The translations under genes were made by a program, and so were the position numbers. Under the pieces are notes generated by a model. That model was not told where the DNA came from. It did not search any database and saw only the letters and a program-made list of their open reading frames with translations. DNA of 64,000 bases, from positions 868,001 to 932,000 of the forward strand of contig NC_133647.1 in assembly GCF_009905375.1 (NCBI RefSeq), in the 5' to 3' direction. Shown here one piece after another: positions 12,284-23,182 of the stretch; position 1 is the stretch's first letter; every line of letters starts with the position of its first letter. Source of the stretch: Apium graveolens (Eukaryota > Streptophyta > Magnoliopsida > Apiales > Apiaceae).

Positions 12284-14032
12284 ATAATTGTATCGATTAT
12301 TTATTTTCGATTTAATCGAATGATTGATGATAATTGCGAGTAATTGTAATAAAACTGTAATTAATCCTAATAATTAAGGATTAACTATTTTCAAATGCAA
12401 TAATTATTAAATAATTATTTAAAAAATAATTCAGGATTATTTAATTATGATTAATTCTTAATTAGATAAATCTTGTTTAATTCATAATAATTAAACCGTT
12501 AGTCCGATTTGAGTGAAACGAAGACCCTTAGACTCAGAAAAATGAAACGAATCTAATAAAAATAATTGTTAGTCATAATTTCTTCCGAAAGAGAGTGGTT
12601 TTGTGATAGTTAATTGTTTATATGCCCTATTAGGGGTAGAACCGAGTCAAATAAATCCTGAAAAATTATAAATAAAATCAAATAGGGTTAATTAATATAG
12701 GTATGAGTCTCGTATCGATTCTAATAATAATTATGAGGTTAAAATTAATTATGTGCCTTATGTGCTATGTGCTTTACGTAATTATGTGAATCTTATGTGT
12801 TATATAATTATATGTTTAGATATGCGAGTCAGATAGAAACGCATGGGTAGATTGATAGGGTTACGTGGTATCAATTCAAGATACGCGTATGTAGTAAAGT
12901 AACTAAACGACTATCTTTCAATGATTGGTTCAGTGTCAGCAAGGCAGATCAAGCTAGAGACCGAAGGCGGTGAGTTGAACCAGGTTAAGTACGCGCAAGG
13001 CAAGTTTTTCCCCTATTCTAAATTCAGAATAGTGAATTATACCCCATTTTACATATCAGTTACACTTTGATAATTCTTGTTCATATACACTGATATACAA
13101 TTATTGAATCTTGTTTATATTTCATTTTGATTCTTGATTTCCCCCAAGTTATTGAATCCTCTATTCATATTCCAATACTTTTATCCCTGTTACATATATT
13201 ATGATATATCCTGATATTGGGATACATCAAAAGCATTCCGATTGTTCCGGATGCTAAGCTTTGGACTGGATGGTTACGATACGGACTGGGCATTTCCTAG
13301 ACCTTTAATTAATAGGGCATAGTTGCCTGAGTACTCCTTATATTGGTTGGGTCTACGCAGTTGGGTATAGATCCGCACTGTATCCCGACTGATCAGCGGG
13401 TTATAGTGCATATGTTGGTTCTTGTTTCCAGTCTTGTTCATTTGGCACTCGCCAATTTGGCAAATTATTATCCTGTACAGATACAGATGGTTGTTCAAAC
13501 CAGCAACTTATTGGTTTACTTATTCTTCTCTCTTAATACTATATATATATATTGTTGCAGGCTTGTTGAACAATTTTGGCTCATTCTCTTTTATTGTGAT
13601 TCCTATTGTTTTACAGTTAAGGTAGAGAATGAAACCCATCAGAACCCGCATAGTCAAGAAGCGAGTCAAGCAGCGGGACCCTCTTATACCAAGAGTGTTT
13701 ATCCCTATTCCAGAAAAGAGTTTTAAGCTACCAGATCAGGTGTAACAAGATAAGTAGTAACGTTGGGTTGAATAAAACTTTTGTGTATTTTGAATAAAAG
13801 TTGTGTGGTGAGAATGTAGATAGAATAAAGTTTTGTAACAAAGAGAGTTCTTAAGACAGATTGTTTTAAACTGGTTTGTAATAAAGTTAGTGTGTCGTTC
13901 TTGTTTTCAAATCTTAACCTTAAAAGATCCTGAGTAGTAGTAGTTAGGGGTAATTATTTTATTTATATTCCGCTTGTGCAAGATTAGTGAGTAGTTATTA
14001 TTAGTAATGCCCCAAATCTATATCCCGGATTT

Positions 14033-14037
14033 GGAGG
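14033..14037. repeat. Target-site duplication of Copia-C, left copy (GGAGG)
   Basis: GGAGG flanks the LTR start at 14038 and recurs at 26738-26742. The intact LTR2 of Gypsy-E near 36519-36524 shows the empty site with a single copy. Confidence 0.92.
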
Positions 14038-15116
14038 TGTTATTCCTAGTGGACTAACAATGAGATTTACAAAAGGGGGGTTGAATGTAAATCTCAAAAC
14101 TTTTTCAAGTTTTGAGCAGTTTATGAAAGTTGTGTGTTCAAGAAGAACAAGTGTGTGAATTGCTTTAAGCTAATACAGACAGATATATATTCAAGCACAA
14201 ATGTAAAGAACACAACAGACCTTAAAAACTTTTCTGGTGGATTTGTTGTTCCACCAGAGATGGTATTTTAGAAAATCTGTGATTAAACAATGTTGATCAC
14301 AGCTGCATCCTAGTACAAACTAGATGAATTTTCTCTCAATATTTTTCTAAACAGCTCTGGAAAATCTCACATCTAATTACTAGCTTCTACTTGGTTTATA
14401 TATTGCCAAGTGTACAAGTGAAGAACAATATAAAATACAGTAATAAAATAAGATCTTCACTTGCTTCTTTTCCTGTTCACTCCAGTACTTTGTTGACTAT
14501 TGCATCTTTGTACTAAAGAAGAACGGCTGCTTTTTCTGTTGTTCCTGAAATTCGGCTACCACATCTCAGTTGTCTCTATCAACCCATGTGCCTCTGTTTG
14601 TAGGTACAACTACCCCTTATCAACGGCTAATCATCAGAACATCCGTTGAAGCTTTCATCCGTTGATGCACTCATCCGTTGAAGGATGTTATCCGTTGAAG
14701 CTTTCATCCGTTGATGCACTCATCCGTTGAAGGATGTTATCCGTTGATGACTTTATCCGTTGAAGCTTTAGAGACATCCGTTGAAGCTTAGCTTCTCATC
14801 CGTTGAAGGTCTTTAAGTCATCCGTTGATACCACTTCACTTATACAAAATTACAAGGCATGAAGTATTTACAATTGGCCTTCCTATCTGCATATCATCTA
14901 GTAGTCAACATGACTCATAGTTTTTCTCAATTTCCAAGAATTACATTTTAAATACAGAGACTGAAATATGCTACAACACTAGACTTATTTCTAAGTAAAG
15001 CTACACCATCAACGGATAGCCAAAGTGGTCTTATCCGTTGAGGCTACAGACACTAAATTTCTACTTAAGTATTTTGTTAAACATATCATCAAACTAATGC
15101 ACATACATTCCTAACA
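14038..15116 (-). repeat. Copia-C 3' LTR (1079 bp)
   Basis: It starts TGTTATTCC and ends CCTAACA. It is the same length as the other LTR at 25659. It carries the ATCCGTTGA cluster and two further copies near 15008 and 15043. Confidence 0.95.
14640..14829. repeat. Cluster of 11 ATCCGTTGA words in Copia-C 3' LTR
   Basis: Eleven exact copies in one orientation lie within 190 bp, some inside a 49-bp tandem duplication (14645-14693 and 14694-14742). The equivalent cluster in the 5' LTR is at about 26261-26450, roughly 240-430 bp upstream of the TATA box, an enhancer-like place in U3. The core fits the plant MYB consensus CNGTTR and the AACGG core of the MSA element. Confidence 0.9.
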
Positions 15117-15130
15117 ATCTCCCCCTATTT
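15117..15130 (-). promoter_or_regulatory. Copia-C polypurine tract
   Basis: The minus strand reads AAATAGGGGGAGAT directly against the 3' LTR. Confidence 0.8.
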
Positions 15131-15304
15131 ATGTCTATAAGAATTGTAGGCATAAATTCAGGGTTAACTTGATGATAACAAAACACTTAACAGATATATG
15201 AATTGAAACTAAGTAGAAATTTAAAAATGCTGCAAAAGTGTATGTACTAGGAGGTAATTGAAGATTTACAGTGTTTCCAAGGACACTCCTTTAGTCTGAG
15301 CAAA

Positions 15305-18300
15305 TCATCTTTTTCTTCTTTGTTCCCTGGTTTTCTTTCCTAGCCTTTTGTCATTTTCCTCAATTTGGAGTTGGAGTTGTCTGAAGAATTCAGCTTCATC
15401 TTCAACCCTGACATCCAACTTAGATTGCATTTCTTTGAGAGTTTCATTGCTGGCAATCTTGAGTTGGTCTTCAAGTCTGAAAAATCTTCTGACTCCTTTA
15501 TCATCTCTAAATTCCATCAACCAATGAGGTGATTTGTGAATTTTCATTTCCCTTTCTTGAATGAGTAAAGTCCTGGGTAAAGCATTGGGCTCCCTCCAAG
15601 TTTTCCTTATATTGGCTATCTTGTTGAGAATTTCAGTCTTGGCAGTTCTGGTAAAGCCAGAATCCTTTTGTATAGCTGAAAAGACTCTAATCAAGGTAGA
15701 GTAGCCTTCATCCAGAATCCTGTGGAGAGGCCATGTTCTTTCCCCAGCTCCTTTATATCTGAACACTAATCTCTCTGGTAGCTGTCTGTAGGCAGCTATT
15801 CCCCTTACATCCTCCAGCTCATCCAGATAGAGTTCAATGTCTGAAATTTCTTTTATGTCACAGATGTGAACATAATCATCTTTAGAAATGGGTGACTTAG
15901 GCTTAGGTTTTTGTTTTTGAGTGAATTTCTTAGAGGTTATGGGAGGTGTAGATTTTGGTTTTCTTTTCTGTTTCTTTGGTAGTGGAAGAGTGGTTAGAAA
16001 GGTAGGCAATTTGATAGTGTCCCAATCAATAGGTTCCTCTTTTGGAATGATTGGTTCACCATGGATGTTTATTGTGGGATCAACAACAAGGGGTTCAGGT
16101 ATGGAAGGTAGTGGTTTAGATATAGATTTGGTTACTTCAGTGTTATCTCCACTCCTTCTATGTGCCTTGGCCTTTCTTCTGTTTCCCTTCTGCCATTCCT
16201 CTCTTTCTTCCACACTCTCACCAAATATACTCCCTAAAACCTCATCTAGGTTTGTAGTCTTGTCTTCACCCCTGACTTCAATCCCTTTTTCTTTTTCAAC
16301 TAGACTTGACTTTAGCTGTTGTTCAAGCTTTGCTTGTGCTCTTTTGTCAGCCTTTAATTGCTTGGCTTCTTCCTTCTTGGCTATTGAGAATTTGGGATGT
16401 CCTTGCATCACACATATGCTCTTTCCCTCTCTAATGATAATAGCTCTATTTCTCCTTACAGCCTCATCCATGGTCTTTTTGAGATAAGCAATACTCCTGC
16501 CTAAAATCTTGTTCTCATCAGCTTTTGGAGGAGGAAAGTCCACTTCTTTTAAAGGATTCTTTGTTGAGTCCTTATTGGATCTTTCATTGGGCTTGAGAAT
16601 TATAGCTTGTAGTTCTTTGGAAGAAGCTTCTCCATCCTTATGACTCCCTACTGGCATGAGCTCCATGTTGATTGGTTCAATTTTTGTGCTGTATTTCACA
16701 GATGTTGATTTGTCTTGTGTAGAACCAAACAACAGTTGCAACCTTTCATCAATTCTCCTCCTTTGCTCTTTCACTTGAATTTCAGCTTCTGCTAGCTGAA
16801 TCAAATCAATTCCATCAGGCTTGCCCTTGATTTGAATGATTGGAGAAGTAGTGATGGCAGGAACTAGCACTTTAGATATGTTGACTTTTGTAGATGGCTC
16901 TCCTTCCCCTTCCCTTTTACTCTCCCCCTTTTTGTTATCATCAAGGAGAGGGTTCAAGCCTTGTGCTTTTGCCAGCTGCATTAGGAGACTGGTTTGAGAT
17001 TGTTGATTGTGAAGAATGGTGGCCACAGAATCTTCAATAACTTGAACTCTGTCTTCTAACTTGGCCAACCGTTTTTCAGTAACAGATTCTTTCTTCAATC
17101 TCAAAACCAAGTCCTGCAATGTACCATAGGGCATGACTGAATCCAATTTTTCTGAAGTATAGGTTTTCAAGTCAGCAATATCCTTCCTGAGATCATCCAT
17201 ACTCAGATTCTGCTTCACTTGCTGCAGCTTCATGAGATGCAGTGAGTCCAGGTGAGCTTGAAGGATAGCCTTGATACTTGCATGTGAAGTATTCTGAATG
17301 GCCTGTTGAATAGTGTTGATTTGTTTGACTAAAGAGACATTGAATTCCCCTGTTCTATACTCCTTAGTCAAGGCCCATTCAGGTAGATTTGGAATTGAAC
17401 TAGGGCTTTCATCTCCCCCTAAGTTCATGCTTCCATCAAAAGAAATAGAGTCATCATCATCAGAATTTGCTCCAAATTCCTCAGATGGCTCACCAGCTGT
17501 AGAAGGCATTTTGTGAATGGCAGCTTTATCCCTTTGAAGAGATTCTGTTGTGTGCACTAGATGTAGTGACCTTTCTGCCTTCTCATTGCCCTGAGCAGCC
17601 AACAGTTGATAGGCTGTCACAGGATGAGTAAAAGTGTCAGCATCCAAGGAAATGTTATCAATTACAGCTTTGTAATGTTGCTGAAATTGTCTTTCCTTTT
17701 CAGCATCATCCACAATCATTGACTCATTAGCAATGGCTGGTTCCACCCTTGTATCTACTGTACCTGCTTTTCTCTCTTTTTCTCTATGTTCTTGCATCAG
17801 GGGCTCCCCCTGGCTCACACAACTCACTCCCTCACCTTCACCTACTAAGGTGGTACTCCACTCACTTACTTTTGCCATGCTGGAAGAAATAGCATGCATT
17901 TTTGAGCTCTCAATCTCTCCTTTTTCCTGGGAGCAACCCAGCCTCTCACTCAAATTGTCACTCCCTTCCCTCAATCCTAAGAGTGATTGCACAGTATTCA
18001 TGTCTTCTACACTTGGGATTAATTCAGTTATTTGTGTAGAGACTGTCAACGGATGTGGAATATCCGTTGAAGGTGAAACTGATGTTATCAACGGATAACT
18101 GCTGTTAAGCTTATCCGTTGAAGAACAACCACTTGTCAACGGATGAGTGATATCCGTTGAAGAAGGAAAAGAAGTTGAAATTGAAAGTGATATAACTGTT
18201 GAATCTGTGTAGATTGATTTGAGATGTGGTGACACAGATCCCTCAATTATATCTGAAAGAATTTGCGGGTGATCCAACAAATCATCTAAGAGATGATGAT

Positions 18301-19810
18301 CACCTGTATTTGAGTGGGGCTTCTCCCTGAGTTGTAAAGAGGGAGAATCAGGAATTGATGGGAATAACATATCCACATCCAGAGATGGTGATGAAGTGTT
18401 TGGTGATTGATGTGTGATTATTGTGAGAGAATGGGGCTGTGACTCCACATTTATTGGAGTCACATCAAACTGAGTTTGAGAAGGCATAGATACAGATGGA
18501 TGTATTTGTGCAGTGTGTGCACCCTGTGTAGAAGATTGGGTTCTAGCCTTCTTTCTTCTAATAAAGGCTTTTGTTGGTGAGTGTTTGGCTTTAGTGTCCC
18601 TCCCTCGTTTGTTCTGTGTTCCTGGTTTGGAACTATTTTCAATAGTAACATCCTTTTGGGAGGATGCTACTAGGGATGTGCTAGATACCTTTTCAACCAC
18701 CACAGCTTTTTGAGAAACTGTGGCTTGGCTAGCTTGGGAAGCACTCAACTTTCCTTCCTTATCCTGGGGGTTTCTTTGATGTTCACCCCTCCCCTCACCA
18801 CTCACACCCTGTTCACTCACCTCAGGGTTAATAGTTGGTGTTACAACTGTTGTCTTTTGAGAAACAACAGAGGTGGATTTCTTTGTCTTTGATTTTGAAA
18901 GTTTAGTTTTGGTGACCTTGGTAGAAATCTGTTGGGGCATCACAGATTTCATGGCCACACTAGAAGATAAAGAAATAGAGGGGTTGGAAGAAGTAGGAGT
19001 TGTAGAAGCAATTACCTCACCTACCTGAGGTGCATTCATGATTGGTAAATATACCAATGGCACACTGTTGTTAAGATCCATTCTCATCAAGTCTGCAAGA
19101 ACTCTTTTCTCTTGTGCCCAGCACTTGAGTTTATTATTCTCATTGATTATGACTAAACCTTCAGCAACATGGTTAGCCAATAACATAAAGAATCTAGCAT
19201 AATAGATGTTATTAGGTCTATTAGCTTTGTTACCTAATCTAGTACCTAATTCTAGCATCACATAGTTGCTAAAGTTAAAATACCTATCAGAAACAAGCAT
19301 ATAGAGCATATTAACCAGAGATGAAGTTATGGCATCAAAATTACTAATTTTCCCAGAGAAAACCTTTATAAAGGCATCCCCAAGGAAACTCCATTCTTTC
19401 CTAAGGCCTTTTCTTCTAATACTCCCTAAATTAGCAGAGTTAAGAGAATAACCTATGGAATCTAACATGCTGGATACATCACTGTCAGTGTGTGGTGTCA
19501 TGGCATTGTTCTCAGGCAATTTAAAACATGCTTGTAAATCATCACAGTTAATACAGTGAGTTTTACCTTTGAGAGTGAAGGAGATAGTCATATCCATGGA
19601 GTTGAACTCAGCAGTTGTCCAAATCTCCTCAACTACTTCACAGAAAATTGTTGGGGCTTCCAGCATTGCATAGCTAAGTTTACAGTTTTTGATGAAGTCC
19701 ATCATTTTGTGATAGTCTGAGTGGGCTTCATTCTTTTCTACCAAAGCTATGAAATTGTTCTTTTCATAGATGAACCCAGATTGAGACATAATCTTCACGA
19801 CTGGTGCCAT
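15305..19810 (-). CDS. Copia-C third ORF (Sirevirus env-position protein, 1501 aa)
   Basis: The frame is open to 19912, but I choose ATG 19810 because MAP is also the start of the homologues in Copia-A and Copia-B. Residues 1-250 look globular and match Copia-B in several blocks, such as REWSF/KEWSF followed by SNFDAI. Residues about 280-830 are Ser/Thr-rich low complexity, with a block near 550-590 encoded by six ATCCGTTGA/TCAACGGAT words. An acidic patch precedes a probable coiled coil at about 900-1010. The C-terminal 170 residues look structured again and end in a basic tail. I see no signal peptide or membrane helix, so calling it an envelope is unsupported. Its function is unknown. It contains a PPT-like GGGGGAG at 16921-16927. 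Confidence 0.85.
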   Translation of the reverse strand: MAPVVKIMSQSGFIYEKNNFIALVEKNEAHSDYHKMMDFIKNCKLSYAMLEAPTIFCEVVEEIWTTAEFNSMDMTISFTLKGKTHCINCDDLQACFKLPENNAMTPHTDSDVSSMLDSIGYSLNSANLGSIRRKGLRKEWSFLGDAFIKVFSGKISNFDAITSSLVNMLYMLVSDRYFNFSNYVMLELGTRLGNKANRPNNIYYARFFMLLANHVAEGLVIINENNKLKCWAQEKRVLADLMRMDLNNSVPLVYLPIMNAPQVGEVIASTTPTSSNPSISLSSSVAMKSVMPQQISTKVTKTKLSKSKTKKSTSVVSQKTTVVTPTINPEVSEQGVSGEGRGEHQRNPQDKEGKLSASQASQATVSQKAVVVEKVSSTSLVASSQKDVTIENSSKPGTQNKRGRDTKAKHSPTKAFIRRKKARTQSSTQGAHTAQIHPSVSMPSQTQFDVTPINVESQPHSLTIITHQSPNTSSPSLDVDMLFPSIPDSPSLQLREKPHSNTGDHHLLDDLLDHPQILSDIIEGSVSPHLKSIYTDSTVISLSISTSFPSSTDITHPLTSGCSSTDKLNSSYPLITSVSPSTDIPHPLTVSTQITELIPSVEDMNTVQSLLGLREGSDNLSERLGCSQEKGEIESSKMHAISSSMAKVSEWSTTLVGEGEGVSCVSQGEPLMQEHREKERKAGTVDTRVEPAIANESMIVDDAEKERQFQQHYKAVIDNISLDADTFTHPVTAYQLLAAQGNEKAERSLHLVHTTESLQRDKAAIHKMPSTAGEPSEEFGANSDDDDSISFDGSMNLGGDESPSSIPNLPEWALTKEYRTGEFNVSLVKQINTIQQAIQNTSHASIKAILQAHLDSLHLMKLQQVKQNLSMDDLRKDIADLKTYTSEKLDSVMPYGTLQDLVLRLKKESVTEKRLAKLEDRVQVIEDSVATILHNQQSQTSLLMQLAKAQGLNPLLDDNKKGESKREGEGEPSTKVNISKVLVPAITTSPIIQIKGKPDGIDLIQLAEAEIQVKEQRRRIDERLQLLFGSTQDKSTSVKYSTKIEPINMELMPVGSHKDGEASSKELQAIILKPNERSNKDSTKNPLKEVDFPPPKADENKILGRSIAYLKKTMDEAVRRNRAIIIREGKSICVMQGHPKFSIAKKEEAKQLKADKRAQAKLEQQLKSSLVEKEKGIEVRGEDKTTNLDEVLGSIFGESVEEREEWQKGNRRKAKAHRRSGDNTEVTKSISKPLPSIPEPLVVDPTINIHGEPIIPKEEPIDWDTIKLPTFLTTLPLPKKQKRKPKSTPPITSKKFTQKQKPKPKSPISKDDYVHICDIKEISDIELYLDELEDVRGIAAYRQLPERLVFRYKGAGERTWPLHRILDEGYSTLIRVFSAIQKDSGFTRTAKTEILNKIANIRKTWREPNALPRTLLIQEREMKIHKSPHWLMEFRDDKGVRRFFRLEDQLKIASNETLKEMQSKLDVRVEDEAEFFRQLQLQIEENDKRLGKKTREQRRKR

Positions 19811-20037
19811 TGTTGTGAGTAGAAATTGCAGAGAATAACTTGAAGTTTTTTTTGCAGAGAGAAAATGGTAAATGCTTGAAATTTCAAGAAAGCGTAAAGT
19901 AAAAATGAACAATCAGAAGGACTTATATGCTTTCTCAAATTAATAAACAAAAATATAAAAGAAAGATTTATCAATAAATATGCGTTAGTGAATTTCAGCC
20001 GTTTAAGAATAAACTGTAAGTATTCTAAAAACTAACT
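19811..20037 (-). promoter_or_regulatory. Short pol-ORF3 spacer of Copia-C, possible ORF3 leader
   Basis: The 227-bp AT-rich spacer contains a TATA-like CATATAAGT on the minus strand about 115 bp before the ORF3 ATG, then a pyrimidine-rich leader. It is about 2 kb shorter than the spacer of Copia-B, consistent with a deletion that also removed the end of pol. Confidence 0.4.
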
Positions 20038-23000
20038 TTAAAACCAATACATACAGATGTATGTATGAGTATCAACGGTTAAGAGAATACTATCAACATG
20101 AAGTCCATAGTCAAGGAGTTGGTTCCTCATCCATAACACTTGAGAACAGCAACTTCCAGCAGCAATGTATTCAGCCTCAGCTGTAGAAGTAGAGACTGAA
20201 TTTTGCTTTTTGCTAAACCATGATACAAGCTTGTTTCCCAGGAATTGGCAGGAGCCTGTTGTACTTTTCCTATCTATTTTGCAACCTGCATAGTCTGCAT
20301 CTGAATAACCAATTAGATCAAAGCCAGATTCTCTAGGATACCAAATACCTAAATTTGGTGTACCCTTGAGATATCTGAAAATCCTTTTGATAGCAATTAA
20401 GTGAGACTCCCTAGGATCAGCTTGGAATCTAGCACATAGACATGTAGCAAACATTATATCTGGTCTGCTAGCAGTTAAATATAAAAGTGAACCAACCATG
20501 CCTCTATAACTTGTAATATCCACAGACCTTTCAGTCTTATTTAATTCAAGTTTGGTGGCAGTGGCCATGGGAGTTTTTGCAGATGAACATTCCATTAAGT
20601 CAAACTTCTTTAAAAGATCATAAATATATTTAGTTTGACTAATGAAAATTCCATCACTAACTTGTTTAACTTGTAAACCAAGAAAATAGGTTAGTTCTCC
20701 CATTAGGCTCATTTCATAATTACTTTGCATTAGCTTAGCGAACTTTTTGCAAAGTTTATCATCTATAGAACCAAATATTATGTCATCTACATAAATTTGA
20801 ACAAGTATACTAGAGCCATTAACATCCCTAAAGAAGAGAGTTTTATCAACAGTACCTCTAGTGAAGTGATTCTCCAAAAGAAATTTTGATAAGGTTTCAT
20901 ACCAGGCTCTAGGTGCTTGCTTCAGTCCATAGAGTGCTTTCAACAGATAATACACATAGTCTGGAAAATTTGGATCTTCAAATCCTGGAGGTTGACTTAC
21001 ATAGACTTCTTCCTCTAATTTCCCATTTAGAAATGCACTCTTGACATCCATTTGATAGACTTTGAAATTGGCATGGGCTGCATGGGCTAGAAATATTCTG
21101 ATGGCTTCAAGTCTTGCAACAGGAGCATATGTTTCATCAAAATCTATTCCCTCTTGCTGAGAATAGCCTTTAGCAACCAGTCTGGCTTTATTCCTTATGA
21201 TAATGCCATTTTCATCCATCTTGTTTCTGAATACCCACTTTGTGTCAATAGGACTCTTGTTCTTTGGTTTGGGTACCAGCTTCCATACTTGGTTTCTCTC
21301 AAATTGGTTCAGCTCTTCCTGCATAGCTAATATCCAATCTGGATCCAATAGAGCTTCTTCCACTTTCTTAGGTTCCTCCTGAGACAGAAAACTACTATAC
21401 AGACATTCATCTTGAGTGGCTTTTCTTGTTTGCACTTTAGATGATGCATCACCAATGATCAGTTCAAAGGGATGATTCTTGGTCCATTTCCTTTGTGGTG
21501 GAAGATGTGCTCTAGATGAGGTGGCCTCAGTATTGTCATGATGTGAGACAGAGTGTTGACTAGTTGAAACTCCCCCTGAGTTGTTGGTCCTTTGCAGGGA
21601 ACTTGGAGTTCTATCAACTGATGATGTAAATCGATTATCCGTTGATGAACTATGATCAACGGATGCTTCATTTTGTACTTCAACAGATGATGCACTATGT
21701 CTTTCAACGGATACTGCATTGCCTCTATCAACGGATGCAGTATTCTGTGCATTATCCAAGGGCATGTTTTGAATCCCTTTTGAAGTGTCATCTCCATCAG
21801 TCTCCTCTTCACTATCATCACAATATATCTCAATGTTGTCAAATTTGAGTCTCTCATTATGTCCCTCATCTGTTAGTCCATCAATCTTTTTATCATCAAA
21901 CACAACATGCACAGATTCCATAACAATGTTGGTTCTTAGATTGTAGACCCTATAAGATTTTCCAGCTGAGTAACCAACAAATATCCCTTCATCAGCCTTT
22001 GCATCAAACTTCCCTTTATGATCAGATTGATTCCTCAGTATAAAGCATTTACATCCAAAGACATGAAGAAAGTTTAGAGTTGGTTTTCTTCTCTTGAACA
22101 ACTGATAAGGAGTCATGCCTTTAGCTTGATTGATCAAAGAAATATTCTGAGTGAAGCAGGCACAATTAACAGCTTCAGCCCAGAAATATGTTGGTAACTT
22201 TGATTCTTCAAGCATTGTTCTGGCAGCTTCAATTAAAGATCTGTTCTTTCTTTCAACAACCCCATTTTGCTGAGGTGTTCTTGGAGCTGAGAACTCATGC
22301 ATGATTCCATTTTCTTCACAGAACAGCCTTAATGTCAAATTCTTGAACTCAGTTCCATTGTCACTCCTGATATTTCTAACCTTCAAGTCAGGATGATTGT
22401 TGACTTGCCTGATGTGATTGATAATGATTTCACTTGCTTCATCCTTTGATCCAAGAAAATAGACCCATGAGAACTTTGAGAAATCATCTACAATCACTAA
22501 GCAATATCTTTTTCTTGCAATAGACAATACATTGACTGGTCCAAACAAATCCATATGTAGCAGCTGTAATGGTTCATCAATTGTTGTTTCAAGCTTCTTT
22601 TTGAATGATGCTTTCCTTTGTTTGCCTTTCTGACAAGCATCACACAAACCATCCCTTGAGAATTCAACTAGAGGGATTCCTCTAACTAAGTCCTTTTTGA
22701 CTAGATCATTCATTGTCTTGAAATTCAAGTGAGATAGCTTCTTGTGCCATAGCCAACTTTCAACTGTGCTTGCTTTGCTGAAGAGACAAGTAATGGATTC
22801 TGCATCTGTAGAGTTGAAGTCAGCTATGTACACATTTCCTTTTCTAACTCCAGTTAGAACCACTTTGTTGTCTTTCTTACTAGTGACAACACAGGCTTCA
22901 GAATTGAAGGAAACTGTATTCCCTCTATCACATAGTTGACTGATGCTCAGTAAATTGTGCTTGAGACCATCAACTAATGCAACTTCATTAATGATGACAT

Positions 23001-23169
23001 TCCTTGTTGAAATCAAGCCATATCCCATAGTAAACCCTTTGCTGTCATCTCCAAAGGTTATGCTAGGGCCAGCTCTCTCCTTGAACTCTGTGAGCAGGGA
23101 GAAATCTCCTGTCATGTGTCTTGAACAACCACTGTCCAAGTACCATAGATTTCTTCCATTTCCCTGCAC
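20038..23169 (-). CDS. Copia-C Pol polyprotein: protease, integrase, RT, truncated RNase H
   Basis: The open frame begins with a GTG-frame segment at 23169 and has no nearby ATG, so it depends on splicing or recoding from gag. In order: a retropepsin-like LDSGC motif near residue 11, a GAG-pre-integrase H-H-C-C zinc motif (WHKKLSH ... CDACQ), an integrase core with all three acidic residues ([20 protein letters not shown]), a copia RT with YVDD, and the start of RNase H ([17 protein letters not shown]). The frame ends shortly after LLDYGLH. The last two catalytic Asp regions of RNase H (YCDNQ, ADIFTK), seen in Copia-A and Copia-B, are missing: roughly 90 residues. The copy is therefore probably unable to complete reverse transcription alone. 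Confidence 0.9.
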   Translation of the reverse strand: MQGNGRNLWYLDSGCSRHMTGDFSLLTEFKERAGPSITFGDDSKGFTMGYGLISTRNVIINEVALVDGLKHNLLSISQLCDRGNTVSFNSEACVVTSKKDNKVVLTGVRKGNVYIADFNSTDAESITCLFSKASTVESWLWHKKLSHLNFKTMNDLVKKDLVRGIPLVEFSRDGLCDACQKGKQRKASFKKKLETTIDEPLQLLHMDLFGPVNVLSIARKRYCLVIVDDFSKFSWVYFLGSKDEASEIIINHIRQVNNHPDLKVRNIRSDNGTEFKNLTLRLFCEENGIMHEFSAPRTPQQNGVVERKNRSLIEAARTMLEESKLPTYFWAEAVNCACFTQNISLINQAKGMTPYQLFKRRKPTLNFLHVFGCKCFILRNQSDHKGKFDAKADEGIFVGYSAGKSYRVYNLRTNIVMESVHVVFDDKKIDGLTDEGHNERLKFDNIEIYCDDSEEETDGDDTSKGIQNMPLDNAQNTASVDRGNAVSVERHSASSVEVQNEASVDHSSSTDNRFTSSVDRTPSSLQRTNNSGGVSTSQHSVSHHDNTEATSSRAHLPPQRKWTKNHPFELIIGDASSKVQTRKATQDECLYSSFLSQEEPKKVEEALLDPDWILAMQEELNQFERNQVWKLVPKPKNKSPIDTKWVFRNKMDENGIIIRNKARLVAKGYSQQEGIDFDETYAPVARLEAIRIFLAHAAHANFKVYQMDVKSAFLNGKLEEEVYVSQPPGFEDPNFPDYVYYLLKALYGLKQAPRAWYETLSKFLLENHFTRGTVDKTLFFRDVNGSSILVQIYVDDIIFGSIDDKLCKKFAKLMQSNYEMSLMGELTYFLGLQVKQVSDGIFISQTKYIYDLLKKFDLMECSSAKTPMATATKLELNKTERSVDITSYRGMVGSLLYLTASRPDIMFATCLCARFQADPRESHLIAIKRIFRYLKGTPNLGIWYPRESGFDLIGYSDADYAGCKIDRKSTTGSCQFLGNKLVSWFSKKQNSVSTSTAEAEYIAAGSCCSQVLWMRNQLLDYGLHVDSILLTVDTHTYICMYWF

Positions 23170-23182
23170 ACCATAAAATCAA

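Larger units (their letters stand above)
10338..14037 (+). repeat. Gypsy-E LTR1, left part (last 8 bp at 26743-26750)
   Basis: It starts TGTAACGATCG. It is nearly identical to LTR2 (32785-36531) along its whole length, and the remaining GTATTACA is found on the other side of Copia-C. A GC-rich segment at about 11450-11760 is open on both strands by composition; I do not call it coding. After the TATA box at 10926 the transcript would run through this region as leader. Confidence 0.9.

Noticed and set aside
14640..14829. Regular short repeats that might suggest a CRISPR array
   Set aside because: The word is only 9 bp, spacing is irregular, the DNA is eukaryotic and the array lies inside an LTR.
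15305..19912. Start of the Copia-C third ORF at 19912
   Set aside because: The 34 extra N-terminal residues are absent in the homologues; the MAP start at 19810 aligns with Copia-A and Copia-B.
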